Made by a program: the position numbers and the translations under genes
Notes under the pieces: generated by a model
Database searches by the model: none
Told to the model about the DNA's origin: nothing
What the model saw: the letters and a program-made list of their open reading frames with translations, nothing else
In this document: piece by piece, positions 28,226 through 37,098 of the stretch
Position numbering within the stretch: position 1 is the stretch's first letter
How the letters are laid out: the number at the start of each line of letters is the position of its first letter
Assembly: GCF_003932715.1 (NCBI RefSeq)
Contig: NZ_CP020700.1
Coordinates: 1,882,501-1,946,500, forward strand
Reading direction: 5' to 3'
Length of the DNA: 64,000 nucleotides
Origin: Streptomyces tsukubensis
Lineage (GTDB): Bacteria; Actinomycetota; Actinomycetes; Streptomycetales; Streptomycetaceae

Positions 28226-30187
28226 GTGGACACGACCCTTCAGGACCCTCTCGTCGGGCAGGTGCTCGACGGCCGATACCGCGTCGACGAGCGCATCGCC
28301 GTCGGCGGGATGGCCACGGTCTACCGGGCCCTGGACACCCGGCTTGACCGTGAGCTGGCGCTGAAGGTGATGCATCCGGCGCTGGCGACGGACGCGACGT
28401 TCGTGGAGCGGTTCATCCGGGAGGCCAAGTCCGTCGCCCGGCTGTCGCACCCCAATGTGGTGGGGGTGTTCGATCAGGGCGCCGAGGGCGCCTATGTCTA
28501 TCTGGCCATGGAGTACGTGGCCGGATGCACCCTGCGGGACGTGCTGCGCGAGCGCGGCGCGCTCCGGCCGCGGGCGGCGCTGGACATCCTGGAGCCGGTC
28601 CTCGCGGCGCTCGGCGCGGCCCATCGGGCGGGCTTCGTCCACCGGGACGTCAAACCCGAGAATGTGCTGATAGGGGACGACGGCCGGGTCAAGGTCGCCG
28701 ATTTCGGGCTGGTCCGTGCCGTCGGTTCGGTGACGAACACCACCGGCAGCGTCCTCGGTACGGTCTCCTATCTCGCGCCCGAACAGATCGAGGACGGCAC
28801 CGCCGACACCCGCTCCGACGTGTACGCCTGCGGGGTCGTGCTGTACGAGATGCTCACCGGTGCCAAACCGTATGCGGGCGACACCCCCGCCCAGGTTCTC
28901 TACCAGCATCTGCACGACTCCGTTCCGGCGCCGTCGGCCGCGGTGCCGGGGCTCGCCCTGGAGCTGGACGAGCTGGTGGCGAGCGCGACGGCACGCACGC
29001 CCGGTGTCCGCCCGTACGACGCGGTGGCCCTGCTGGCGCAGGCCCGCACGGCCCGTGCCGCCCTCGACGACGAGCAGCTCGACCTGCTGCCGCCCGGCGC
29101 CCGGGAGATCGGTGACGCACCCTCCGGTGCGCGCGGCGGACGGGCCCGTCGTACGGGCTCCGAAGAGCGTACGGACGTCATTCCGCGGACCTCCGGGGTC
29201 CTCCCCGACGAGCAGCGGGTCCAGCACACGGCCTGGCTGGCGGCACCGCTGCCCCCGGCCGGGCGGGCCCGCGCGGGGCGCCGGGACCTTCCCCGGCTGA
29301 CGCGCCGGGGCGTGATCACGATCGTGGTGGCGGTGCTCGCGGTCTTCGGTATCGCCGGGGGCGTCTGGTACATCAACTCGGGTCAGTTCACCCGCGTCCC
29401 CGCCGTGATCGGCCTGACCGAGGCAGCAGCGGAGAAGCGCATCGAGGACGCCGGCCTCGGGGTCAAGGGCGTCCGGCGCGAGTTCAGCGATACCGTCGAG
29501 CGGGGCTCCGTCATCTGGTCCGACCCCGTGACCAACGAGCGGATCCGGGGCAACGGCTCGGTGACGCTCGTCGTCTCGCGCGGCCCGGAGATCGTCCGGG
29601 TGCCGTCCCTCAAGGACGTTCCGCAGGAAGAGGCCGAGGAGCGGCTGCGCAAGGCCGGATTCGCCCCCGGTGCGGTCTCCCTGGAGTTCAGTGCCGAGGT
29701 CCCGCAGGGCGCGGTGATCCGTACGGATCCGGCGGCCGGCACCGGGCGCCGTCCCGATTCGGCGGTCTCCCTGGTCGTCAGCAAGGGCGCGCCCGTCGAG
29801 GTGCCGGACGTCATGGGCGATCCGGTCGCCGAGGCGACGGCCGCTCTGAAGGGTGCCGGTTTCGAGGTCGCCGTGGAGCCCGAGCAGGTCAACTCCCCCG
29901 AGGCCGCGGGGACGGTCGCCCGTCAGTCGGCGCCCGAGGGCACCCGGCTGGCCGGCGGCGACACCATCACCCTCACGGTCTCCAAGGGCCCCAGAATGGT
30001 CGCCGTCCCCGATGTCTCCGGCTCGTCCGAGAGCGACGCGCGCCGGGAACTGGAGGCGGCGGGCTTCGAGGTGAAGGTGGAGAAGTCCTTCCCGTATCTC
30101 GGGGACAAGGTTTCGGGCCAGTCACCGTCCGCCGACGAGCGGGCCCCCGAGGGCAGCACGGTCACCATCACATTGAAGGGCCTCTAG
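28226..30187 (+). CDS. Ser/Thr protein kinase with four PASTA repeats
   Basis: Membrane sensor kinase of the PknB type (653 residues). The kinase domain has a G-loop (AVGGMATVY), K47, catalytic HRDVKPEN (D141) and DFG at 159-161. A Ser/Thr-rich activation loop (TNTTGSVLG) follows. One membrane helix (about 362-383) leads to four extracellular PASTA repeats (about 388-653), which bind muropeptides or uncross-linked peptidoglycan in known cases. TAGAAT (28214-28219) ends 6 nt before the GTG start and there is no ribosome site, so the mRNA is probably leaderless. Confidence 0.95.
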   Translation: MDTTLQDPLVGQVLDGRYRVDERIAVGGMATVYRALDTRLDRELALKVMHPALATDATFVERFIREAKSVARLSHPNVVGVFDQGAEGAYVYLAMEYVAGCTLRDVLRERGALRPRAALDILEPVLAALGAAHRAGFVHRDVKPENVLIGDDGRVKVADFGLVRAVGSVTNTTGSVLGTVSYLAPEQIEDGTADTRSDVYACGVVLYEMLTGAKPYAGDTPAQVLYQHLHDSVPAPSAAVPGLALELDELVASATARTPGVRPYDAVALLAQARTARAALDDEQLDLLPPGAREIGDAPSGARGGRARRTGSEERTDVIPRTSGVLPDEQRVQHTAWLAAPLPPAGRARAGRRDLPRLTRRGVITIVVAVLAVFGIAGGVWYINSGQFTRVPAVIGLTEAAAEKRIEDAGLGVKGVRREFSDTVERGSVIWSDPVTNERIRGNGSVTLVVSRGPEIVRVPSLKDVPQEEAEERLRKAGFAPGAVSLEFSAEVPQGAVIRTDPAAGTGRRPDSAVSLVVSKGAPVEVPDVMGDPVAEATAALKGAGFEVAVEPEQVNSPEAAGTVARQSAPEGTRLAGGDTITLTVSKGPRMVAVPDVSGSSESDARRELEAAGFEVKVEKSFPYLGDKVSGQSPSADERAPEGSTVTITLKGL

Positions 30188-30263
30188 CCCGAGAACCGCC
30201 GTCGCGTACGGCATCGCGGAGAGAGCCCGGAGAACCGCCGTCCCGTACGGCGCATCGGAAGGA
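30187..30263 (+). repeat. Two ~38-bp tandem copies with a GTACGG stem
   Basis: Copies at 30187-30224 and 30225-30263 share GAGAACCGCCGTC and CGTACGGC; each can fold as a small hairpin. They fill the gap between the kinase stop and the next gene and may act as a processing or termination site. Confidence 0.6.
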
Positions 30264-30277
30264 CACCGGAAGCACCC

Positions 30278-31159
30278 ATGCGCAATCCCGTCGGCGGCCA
30301 TGTCCCCGTGGCCGGCGGTCTCGCCACCAACGGACTCGGGTACGCCCGTGAGATCGGGGCCGAGGCCGTCCAAGTCTTCGTCGCCAACCCCCGGGGCTGG
30401 GCCGTGCCGGACGGCCGTCCGGCCCAGGACGAAGCCTTCCGGGAGGAGTGCGCCGCGGAGGGGATATCGCCGTGGATCCACGCGCCCTATCTGATCAACT
30501 TCGGTTCGCACACCGAGGAGACCGCGCGCCGGTCGGTCGTGTCCATGCGGCACTCGCTGCGCCGGGGCCGGGAGATCGGCGCCCGCGGCGTGGTGGTGCA
30601 CACCGGATCGGCGACCGGCGGCCGCTCCCGGGAGACGGCACTGGCCCAGGTCAGGGAGCTGGTGCTGCCGCTGCTCGACGAGCTGACCGAGGACGGCGAT
30701 CCGATGCTGCTCCTGGAGGGTACGGCGGGCCAGGGCGCTTCGCTCTGCTCGCGGGTGGCGGACTTCGGCCCGTACTTCGAGGCCCTGGAGTTCCATCCGC
30801 GGCTCGGTGTCTGTCTCGACACCTGCCATGTGTACGCGGCAGGGCACGATCTGGCGGCACCGCGGGGGATGTCCGAGACGCTGGACGCGCTGGTGGCGAC
30901 GGTCGGCGAGGGGCGGCTCCGGCTGATCCACGCCAACGACTCCAAGGAGGTCGGCGGCTCCCGCAAGGACCGGCACGAGAACATCGGCTCGGGGCACATC
31001 GGCGCGGACCCCTTCCGGGAGCTGCTGCACCACCCGGCGACCGAGGGCGTACCGCTCATCATCGAGACGCCGGGCGGCCAGGAGAAGTACGCGGCGGATA
31101 TCGCCCTGCTGAAGGAGTTGCGGGAGCGGGGGCCCGAGGCCGGAGAGACACCCGCCTGA
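30278..31159 (+). CDS. Endonuclease IV (Nfo)-family protein
   Basis: The 293-residue TIM barrel of the AP endonuclease family 2 opens with GGHVPVAGGLA. Metal-ligand blocks are visible: WIHAPYLINFGS, GVVVHTGSA, DTCHVYAAGHD, LIHANDSKEVGGSRKDRHENIGSGHIG and the Glu of LIIETPGGQE. These match endonuclease IV, which cuts DNA at abasic sites. GGAAGGA is 12 nt upstream of the ATG. It lies directly after the kinase. Confidence 0.92.
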   Translation: MRNPVGGHVPVAGGLATNGLGYAREIGAEAVQVFVANPRGWAVPDGRPAQDEAFREECAAEGISPWIHAPYLINFGSHTEETARRSVVSMRHSLRRGREIGARGVVVHTGSATGGRSRETALAQVRELVLPLLDELTEDGDPMLLLEGTAGQGASLCSRVADFGPYFEALEFHPRLGVCLDTCHVYAAGHDLAAPRGMSETLDALVATVGEGRLRLIHANDSKEVGGSRKDRHENIGSGHIGADPFRELLHHPATEGVPLIIETPGGQEKYAADIALLKELRERGPEAGETPA

Positions 31160-31312
31160 CCGCGGCCCGGCTCCCGGGCGACACGCCGGGACGATGGGAC
31201 CGGGCCGTCCGGCACTCCGCCGGAGTACCGGATTCCGCCGCCCGGGTTCACCAGGGTGACACGACTCAGGTGACACGAGTCAATCGGTCGGCCGAAAGAG
31301 GGCCCCGGGCCG

Positions 31313-31954
31313 TCAGAGCTCGGGGCCGTCGCCCGGTTCCTCCTGGTAGGAGTACCGCTGCTCCCGCCAGGGGTCTCCGAGGTTGTGATACCCCCGCTCC
31401 TCCCAGAAGCCCCGGCGGTCGGCCGTCATGTACTCGACGCCCCGCACCCACTTCGGCCCCTTCCAGGCGTACAGATGCGGCACCACCAGCCGTAGCGGAA
31501 AGCCGTGCTCCGCGGTGAGCAGCTCGCCGTCCTTGTGGGTGGCGAAGATCGACCGCTCCGAGACGAAGTCGGCGAGCCGCATGTTCGCACTGAATCCGTA
31601 CTCGGCCCAGACCATGACATGGGTGACATCGGCGGCGGGCGGCGCCAGCTCGGCGATCGTCCGGGCGGGCACCCCGCCCCATTCGGCCCCCAGCATGCTG
31701 AACTTCGTCACGCAGTGCAGATCGGCCACGACGGTCGAGAAGGGCAGTGCCGAGAACTCCTCATGGGTCCAGCAGCGCTTGTCGCCGTCGGCGGTGGCAC
31801 CGAAGACCCGGAACTCCCAGCGCTCCGGACGGAACTTGGGAACCGGTCCGTAGTGGGTGACCGGCCAGCCGCGCTGAAGCCTCTGACCCGGCGGAAGCTC
31901 GGATTCCACTGCTCCTCGGCGACTCCTGTTCTCCGGCTGACCCATGTCTCCCAT
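31313..31954 (-). CDS. Sulfite oxidase-type molybdopterin oxidoreductase
   Basis: The 213-residue single-domain protein of the sulfite oxidase/MsrP superfamily has a molybdenum-ligating Cys in DLHCVTKFSM and cofactor-binding regions WAEYGFSANM and FPLRLVVPHLYAWKGPKWVR. No signal peptide is visible, so it is probably cytoplasmic. Length fits the short actinobacterial branch. ATG 31954 and 31945 are both possible, neither with a good ribosome site. The partner and substrate are unknown. Convergent with the nfo-like gene. Confidence 0.9.
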   Translation of the reverse strand: MGDMGQPENRSRRGAVESELPPGQRLQRGWPVTHYGPVPKFRPERWEFRVFGATADGDKRCWTHEEFSALPFSTVVADLHCVTKFSMLGAEWGGVPARTIAELAPPAADVTHVMVWAEYGFSANMRLADFVSERSIFATHKDGELLTAEHGFPLRLVVPHLYAWKGPKWVRGVEYMTADRRGFWEERGYHNLGDPWREQRYSYQEEPGDGPEL

Positions 31955-32105
31955 GGTGACAGACCGGGAGGGGTGGTGATGACCGGGTCTGGGTCGATTC
32001 GGGCAACTCCTACTAAGGAGGCACTTACTGGACGGCTCCCGATGGCGGTGCGAGGATGCGCGCACCTGGCCCACACTCACCACTCCCGTGGAAGGAGCCG
32101 CTGCG

Positions 32106-32585
32106 ATGCAGGGCGACCCCGAGGTCATCGAGTTTCTCAACGAGCAGCTCACCGCCGAGCTGACGGCCATCAACCAGTACTTCCTGCACGCCAAGATGCA
32201 GGAGAACTTCGGCTGGACCAAGCTCGCCAAGTACACCCGCGCAGAATCGTTCGACGAGATGAAGCACGCCGAGGTGCTGACCGACCGGATTCTCTTCCTC
32301 GACGGTCTGCCGAACTACCAGCGGCTGTTCCATGTCCGGGTCGGACAGACGGTGACCGAGATGTTCCAGGCGGACCGCCAGGTCGAGGTGGAGGCGATCG
32401 ACCGCCTCAAGCGGGGTATCGACGTGATGCGCGCCAAGGGGGACATCACCTCGGCGAATATCTTCGAGTCGATCCTGGAGGACGAGGAGCACCACATCGA
32501 CTACCTCGACACCCAGCTCGCCCTGATCGACAAGCTCGGGGAGCCGCTCTACATCGCGCAGCTCATCGAGCAGCCGGAGAGCTGA
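32106..32585 (+). CDS. bfr: Bacterioferritin
   Basis: Haem-containing iron-storage ferritin of 159 residues. All catalytic residues are in the canonical positions: ferroxidase ligands E18, E51, H54, E94, E127 and H130, and the haem-ligating M52 in DEMKHAE. GGAAGGAG is 9 nt before ATG 32106. An imperfect inverted repeat (32011-32030) is upstream. It is convergent with bfd, 27 bp apart, an unusual arrangement for this functional pair. Confidence 0.97.
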   Translation: MQGDPEVIEFLNEQLTAELTAINQYFLHAKMQENFGWTKLAKYTRAESFDEMKHAEVLTDRILFLDGLPNYQRLFHVRVGQTVTEMFQADRQVEVEAIDRLKRGIDVMRAKGDITSANIFESILEDEEHHIDYLDTQLALIDKLGEPLYIAQLIEQPES

Positions 32586-32612
32586 CCGCCCCGACCGGCC
32601 ACCGTCGGGAGG

Positions 32613-33002
32613 CTACGCGGCCTCGCCCAGCCCCGCGCCCTTGCCGGGCACGCCCGGTACACCCGGCACCACTGGAATCGCCGGACCGCCGGGCACCCCC
32701 GGAATCCCGGGCACCTTGGGCACGGCAGGCACGGCGGGCGCGGCGGGCGCGGCTGCGGGAGTGATGGCTTCCGCTCCGGACGGCGCGTCCGCGACGGCCG
32801 TCAGCGCGGGCCGGCCCTGGTCGATCAGCTCGCGCCGGGGGCAGCTCCCCCGGCCGAGGATGGACTGGATCCGGCGGACGCACGAACCGCAGTCGGTGCC
32901 CGCCTTGGAGGCCGAGGCGATCTGGCGGGGCGTACAGGCACCCGCCGCCGCGTGCTCCTTGACCTGCTGTTCCGTAATGCCGAAGCAGGAGCAGACGTAC
33001 AC
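32613..33002 (-). CDS. bfd: Bacterioferritin-associated ferredoxin (Bfd) with collagen-like tail
   Basis: [2Fe-2S] protein that supplies electrons to release iron from bacterioferritin. The core (1-60) has CSC near the start and GTDCGSCVRR, giving the CxC...CxxC ligand set. The remaining ~65 residues are an Ala/Pro tail ending in PGIPGVPGGPAIPVVPGVPG, absent from the ~65-residue Bfd of enterobacteria. GTG 33002 is chosen for an extended ribosome site GGAGGTGA 5 nt upstream. An iron box lies 107 bp upstream. Confidence 0.9.
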   Translation of the reverse strand: MYVCSCFGITEQQVKEHAAAGACTPRQIASASKAGTDCGSCVRRIQSILGRGSCPRRELIDQGRPALTAVADAPSGAEAITPAAAPAAPAVPAVPKVPGIPGVPGGPAIPVVPGVPGVPGKGAGLGEAA

Positions 33003-33108
33003 GCGGTTCACCTCCCGAGGCCTGTGGGGATCCGGATTGCGCCGGGTGCCGTCCCTGGCGGACGGAACCCTGGGGCTGCTGCCCTTTCCGACGCAATCGA
33101 CCCGATTC

Positions 33109-33127
33109 ATCGGTGAGGCTAACCTAA
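33109..33127 (-). promoter_or_regulatory. Iron box (DmdR1/IdeR-type operator) for bfd
   Basis: TTAGGTTAGCCTCACCGAT on the minus strand matches 15 of 19 positions of the actinobacterial iron-box consensus TTAGGTTAGGCTAACCTAA. Position upstream of bfd predicts repression in iron-replete cells and induction when iron is scarce. Confidence 0.8.
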
Positions 33128-33158
33128 CCTTACCCGGCTCGGCGAGCGGACAAAACGG

Positions 33159-33193
33159 AGTGGGGCGCGGATCACAAGGATCCGCGCCCCACT
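33159..33193 (-). terminator. Hairpin terminator after the DAHP synthase gene
   Basis: Perfect 15-bp arms (AGTGGGGCGCGGATC and complement) with loop ACAAG, 79 bp past the aroH stop. It isolates aroH from the bfd promoter. Confidence 0.85.
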
Positions 33194-33271
33194 GTCGTAC
33201 GGAGAACGCCCGGAGAAGCCGCGGCGAACGCGCAGTGACCCTACGGTCACCGGCCCGTCACCGGGTGCCGG

Positions 33272-34624
33272 TCACTGGTCGCGGTACATCTCCGCCACCA
33301 GGAACGCCAGGTCGAGGGACTGGCTGCGGTTGAGCCGCGGGTCACAGGCCGTCTCGTAGCGCTGGTGGAGGTCGTCGACGAAGATCTCGTCGCCGCCGCC
33401 CACGCACTCGGTGACATCGTCGCCGGTCAGCTCGACGTGGATGCCGCCGGGGTGCGTACCGAGCCCCTTGTGGACCTCGAAGAAGCCCTTGACCTCGTCG
33501 AGCACGTCGTCGAAGCGGCGGGTCTTGTGGCCGGAGGCCGCCTCGAAGGTGTTTCCGTGCATCGGGTCGGTCACCCAGGCGACGGTGGCACCGGACGCGG
33601 TGACCTTCTCGACCAGCTCGGGGAGCTTGTCGCGGACCTTGTCGGCGCCCATCCGGACGATGAAGGTCAGCCGGCCGGGCTCGCGGTCCGGGTCCAGCCG
33701 GTCGATGTAGGTCAGCGCCTCGTCGACCGTGGTCGTCGGGCCCAGCTTGATGCCGATCGGGTTGCGGATCCGGGAGGCGAACTCGATGTGCGCCCCGTCG
33801 AGCTGGCGGGTGCGCTCACCGATCCACACCATGTGGCCGGAGGTGTCGTAGAGGTGCCCGGTCCGGGAGTCGGTACGGGTCAGGGCGCCCTCGTAGTCGA
33901 GGAGCAGCGCCTCGTGGGAGGCGAAGAACTCCACCGCACGGAACTCGGCCGGGTCGGTCCCGCACGCCTTCATGAAGTTCAGCGCGTTGTCGATCTCCCG
34001 GGCGAGCTGCTCGTAGCGCTGGCCGGAGGGGGACGACTTCACGAAGTCCTGGTTCCAGGCGTGGACCTGCCGGAGATCGGCGTAGCCGCCGGTGGTGAAG
34101 GCGCGGACCAGGTTCAGCGTCGAGGCGGACGCGTGGTACATCCGCTTCAGCCGCTCGGGGTCCGGGATCCGCTCGGCCTCGGTGAACGCGAAGCCGTTGA
34201 CGGAGTCGCCGCGGTAGGTCGGCAGCGTGACGCCGTCGCGGGTCTCGGTGGGCTTGGAGCGCGGCTTGGAGTACTGGCCGGCGATCCGGCCGACCTTGAC
34301 GACCGGGACGGACGCGGCGTACGTCAGCACGGCGCTCATCTGGAGCAGCGTCTTCAGCTTGGCCCGGATGTGGTCCGCGGAGACGGCGTCGAACGCCTCG
34401 GCGCAGTCACCGCCCTGGAGGAGGAACGCCTCGCCCCTGGCGACGGCGCCCATGCGCGCCCTGAGCTGGTCGCACTCGCCCGCGAAGACGAGCGGCGGAT
34501 AGCTTTCGAGCTCGGCGATCACATCGCGCAGAGCCTCGGCATCCGGGTACTCGGGCTGCTGCGCCGCGGGCAGGTCTCGCCAGGTGTTGCCACCGGAAGT
34601 GGTGGTCTTAGCGTTCACGGTCAC
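33272..34624 (-). CDS. aroH: Class II DAHP synthase
   Basis: First enzyme of the shikimate pathway: PEP + erythrose-4-phosphate to DAHP. The 450-residue plant-like (class II) protein shows WRDLPAAQQPEYPD, FAGECDQLRARMG, LLQGGDCAEAF with the metal-binding Cys, EFFASHEALLLDYE, and the C-terminal GGIHVELTGDDVTECVGGG. TACTGT ends 7 nt before GTG 34624 and there is no ribosome site, suggesting a leaderless message; GTG 34618 is also in frame. It diverges from the trp leader. Confidence 0.96.
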   Translation of the reverse strand: MTVNAKTTTSGGNTWRDLPAAQQPEYPDAEALRDVIAELESYPPLVFAGECDQLRARMGAVARGEAFLLQGGDCAEAFDAVSADHIRAKLKTLLQMSAVLTYAASVPVVKVGRIAGQYSKPRSKPTETRDGVTLPTYRGDSVNGFAFTEAERIPDPERLKRMYHASASTLNLVRAFTTGGYADLRQVHAWNQDFVKSSPSGQRYEQLAREIDNALNFMKACGTDPAEFRAVEFFASHEALLLDYEGALTRTDSRTGHLYDTSGHMVWIGERTRQLDGAHIEFASRIRNPIGIKLGPTTTVDEALTYIDRLDPDREPGRLTFIVRMGADKVRDKLPELVEKVTASGATVAWVTDPMHGNTFEAASGHKTRRFDDVLDEVKGFFEVHKGLGTHPGGIHVELTGDDVTECVGGGDEIFVDDLHQRYETACDPRLNRSQSLDLAFLVAEMYRDQ

Positions 34625-34898
34625 ATCGCCAACAGTACGGGGTCGGCGCGGCGCGCTCGGTCCCCGCCCACCCAATGAGACGTACGGTCCAGCATTCCGT
34701 CACATAAATCACACCGGACCTCAGTCGTTTACAGGCGTTACGGCGCTCCTGCGCTTCCACTGGATTCACCGTGATGTCCGCGACCGGTCGTCCGGGTCCC
34801 GGGCCGGACCGGCGGGCACCGCACGGGGCGCGGCTCCCCCGCCCGGTGCGGCCGGAAGGGCCGCCGTACACCTCCGGCCGTGCGCTACAGTTCGCGCC

Positions 34899-34958
34899 AT
34901 GAACACGACGCAGCACCGCACCCAGTGGTGGTGGACCGCACATCCGGCGGCCCACTGA
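34899..34958 (+). CDS. trpL: trp leader peptide
   Basis: 19-residue leader MNTTQHRTQWWWTAHPAAH with three consecutive Trp codons, followed by an attenuator hairpin and the trpEG gene. Ribosome stalling at the Trp codons would control read-through. TACAGT (34886-34891) ends 7 nt before the ATG and there is no ribosome site, so the leader is probably leaderless. Confidence 0.93.
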   Translation: MNTTQHRTQWWWTAHPAAH

Positions 34959-34995
34959 CTGCGCGTTCCCAGCAGACGCAGCGAAGCAGACGACC

Positions 34996-35025
34996 AGGCC
35001 GCCCGAGGGGCGGCCTTCGTGTTTT
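34996..35025 (+). terminator. Attenuator terminator of trpEG
   Basis: AGGCCGCCC and GGGCGGCCT pair around a GAG loop, followed by TCGTGTTTTC, a rare U-rich tract in this genome. It lies 37 bp past the trpL stop. Transcription would stop here unless the ribosome stalls on the Trp codons. Confidence 0.88.
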
Positions 35026-35122
35026 CGCCGTCCGCACTGCGCGGACACCGGCCGGCCCTCTCCCCCGCGGCTTCCCGAGCCGACGGCACACCGCCGTCCG
35101 AGCCCCGCCGGAAGGAACCCGG

Positions 35123-37096
35123 ATGTCCACCACCCCACCGCCCGCACCGTCCGTCCCGCCCACCGCTCCCGCTGCCCCTGCGGCCGAGCCGTCCGCGGTC
35201 GGAGTGATCTCCGGTCTGCTCTCCGGCGACCGCCCCTTCGCCCTGCTCCGCAGGCGCACCCCCGGCCGCGACCACGACACGGTCGAGGTCCTCACCGGAC
35301 CGGTCCTGGACTGCGGGACCCTCGGTGAGCTGCCCGTCTTCACCGACCGGCCGTCCCTCGCCCTGGTGCCGTTCCGGCAGATCCGGGAGCGCGGTTTCGA
35401 CGTCCGTGACGACGGCACCCCGCTGAGCGTCCTGATCGCCGACGAGCTGTACGAGCTGCCGCTCGCCGAGGTCGTCGACGCGCTGCCGGACCGTGCGGTC
35501 CGGGTCGAGGGCGGGGCCTTCGACACTCCGGACGAGGAGTACGCCGATATCGTCTCCCGGGTCGTCGAGGAGGAGATCGGCGGCGGCGAAGGCGCGAACT
35601 TCGTGATCCGCAGGACGTACACCGGCACGATCCCCGGCTTCGGGCGGGCCGACGCGCTGGCGCTGTTCCGCAGGCTGCTGGCCGGTGAGCGGGGCGCGTA
35701 CTGGACGTTCGTGGTGCATACCGGGCAGGGCGGCCGGACGCTGGTCGGCGCCAGCCCCGAGGTGCACGTCCGGATGAGCGGCGGCACGGTCGTGATGAAC
35801 CCGATCAGCGGCACCTTCCGCTATCCGCCCGGCGGCCCGGACACCGAGGCGCTGCTCCGCTTCCTCGACGACCCCAAGGAGCGCGACGAGCTGTCGATGG
35901 TCGTCGACGAGGAACTGAAGATGATGTGCACGGTCGGTGACCGGGGCGGGGTCGTCGTCGGGCCCCGGCTGAAGGAGATGGCGCATCTGGCGCACACCGA
36001 GTACGAGCTGCGGGGGCGTTCCTCGCTGGATGTACGGGAGGTGCTGAAGGAGACCATGTTCGCGGCCACGGTCACCGGATCGCCGGTGCAGAACGCGTGC
36101 CGGGTCATCGAACGCCACGAGGTGGGCGGCCGGGGCTACTACGGAGGGGCGCTGGCGCTGATCGGCCGGGACGGCAGCGGCGCGCAGACGCTGGACTCGC
36201 CCATTCTGATCCGTACCGCCGATATTGCCGCGGACGGCGGGCTGCGGGTGCCGGTGGGGGCGACGCTGGTACGGGGGTCGGTGCCCGCGCACGAGGTCGA
36301 GGAGACCCATGCGAAGGCGGCGGGCGTGCTGGCGGCCCTGGGGGTGCGTCCGGGCCGGTCCGCCGGGGAGGCGGGCCGGCCGCGGCTCGCGGACGACCCT
36401 CGGGTGAGGGCCGCGCTCGACGCCCGCCGGGCGTCGCTGGCGCCGTTCTGGCTGCGGCTCCAGGAGCCGCCCGCCGGTCCCGTTGGTGGCCGTGAGCTGC
36501 GCGGGCATGCGCTGGTGGTGGACGGTGAGGACACCTTCACGGCGATGCTCGCCCATCTGCTGCGGTCGACGGGGCTCGATGTGTCGGTGCGGCGGTTCGA
36601 CGAGCCCGGGCTGCGGGAGACGGTCGCCGCGCACCACGGTCCGGTGGTGCTCGGCCCCGGCCCGGGCGATCCCTGCGACACCGCGGATCCGAAGATGCGG
36701 CTGCTGCGGACGCTCGCCGCGGACCTGCTGGCAGGCCGGCCGCACGGGGTGCTCGGCGTCTGTCTCGGACATGAACTGATCGCCGCGGAACTGGGCCTTC
36801 CGCTGGTCCGGAAGGCGGCGCCGTACCAGGGCGCGCAGGAGCGGATCGACTTCTTCGGGCGGCCGGAGACCGTCGGTTTCTACAGCAGTTTCACGGCCCG
36901 CTGCGACGCGGCCGCGGCCCGGCGGCTCGCGGAGCGGGCGGTGGAGGTGGCGCGGGATCCGCTGAGCGGTGAGGTGCATGCGCTGCGGGCGCCCGGCTTC
37001 GCCTCGGTCCAGTTCCATCCGGAGTCGGTGCTGACCATGGACGGTCCGGCGCTGGTCGCCGGGCTGCTGCGGGAGTCGGTCCTGGCCGCGGGCTGA
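35123..37096 (+). CDS. trpEG: Fused anthranilate synthase TrpE-TrpG
   Basis: Converts chorismate and glutamine to anthranilate. The 657-residue fusion has a chorismate-binding TrpE part (about 20-430; GASPEVHVRMSGG, MNPISGTFRYP, YELRGRSSLDVREVL, TVTGSPVQNACRVIE). A class I glutamine amidotransferase follows (about 455-655), with Cys in GVCLGHELIA and His-Glu in FHPESV. PhzE/SgcD-type ADIC synthases share this layout, but the Trp-codon leader supports a role in tryptophan supply. GGAAGGA lies 6 nt before the ATG. The gene ends 2 bp from the convergent dehydrogenase. Confidence 0.94.
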   Translation: MSTTPPPAPSVPPTAPAAPAAEPSAVGVISGLLSGDRPFALLRRRTPGRDHDTVEVLTGPVLDCGTLGELPVFTDRPSLALVPFRQIRERGFDVRDDGTPLSVLIADELYELPLAEVVDALPDRAVRVEGGAFDTPDEEYADIVSRVVEEEIGGGEGANFVIRRTYTGTIPGFGRADALALFRRLLAGERGAYWTFVVHTGQGGRTLVGASPEVHVRMSGGTVVMNPISGTFRYPPGGPDTEALLRFLDDPKERDELSMVVDEELKMMCTVGDRGGVVVGPRLKEMAHLAHTEYELRGRSSLDVREVLKETMFAATVTGSPVQNACRVIERHEVGGRGYYGGALALIGRDGSGAQTLDSPILIRTADIAADGGLRVPVGATLVRGSVPAHEVEETHAKAAGVLAALGVRPGRSAGEAGRPRLADDPRVRAALDARRASLAPFWLRLQEPPAGPVGGRELRGHALVVDGEDTFTAMLAHLLRSTGLDVSVRRFDEPGLRETVAAHHGPVVLGPGPGDPCDTADPKMRLLRTLAADLLAGRPHGVLGVCLGHELIAAELGLPLVRKAAPYQGAQERIDFFGRPETVGFYSSFTARCDAAAARRLAERAVEVARDPLSGEVHALRAPGFASVQFHPESVLTMDGPALVAGLLRESVLAAG

Positions 37097-37098
37097 AC

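Noticed and set aside
35123..37096. PhzE/SgcD-type ADIC synthase of a biosynthetic cluster
   Set aside because: The three-Trp leader and attenuator upstream, and lack of any cluster genes, favour anthranilate synthesis for tryptophan.
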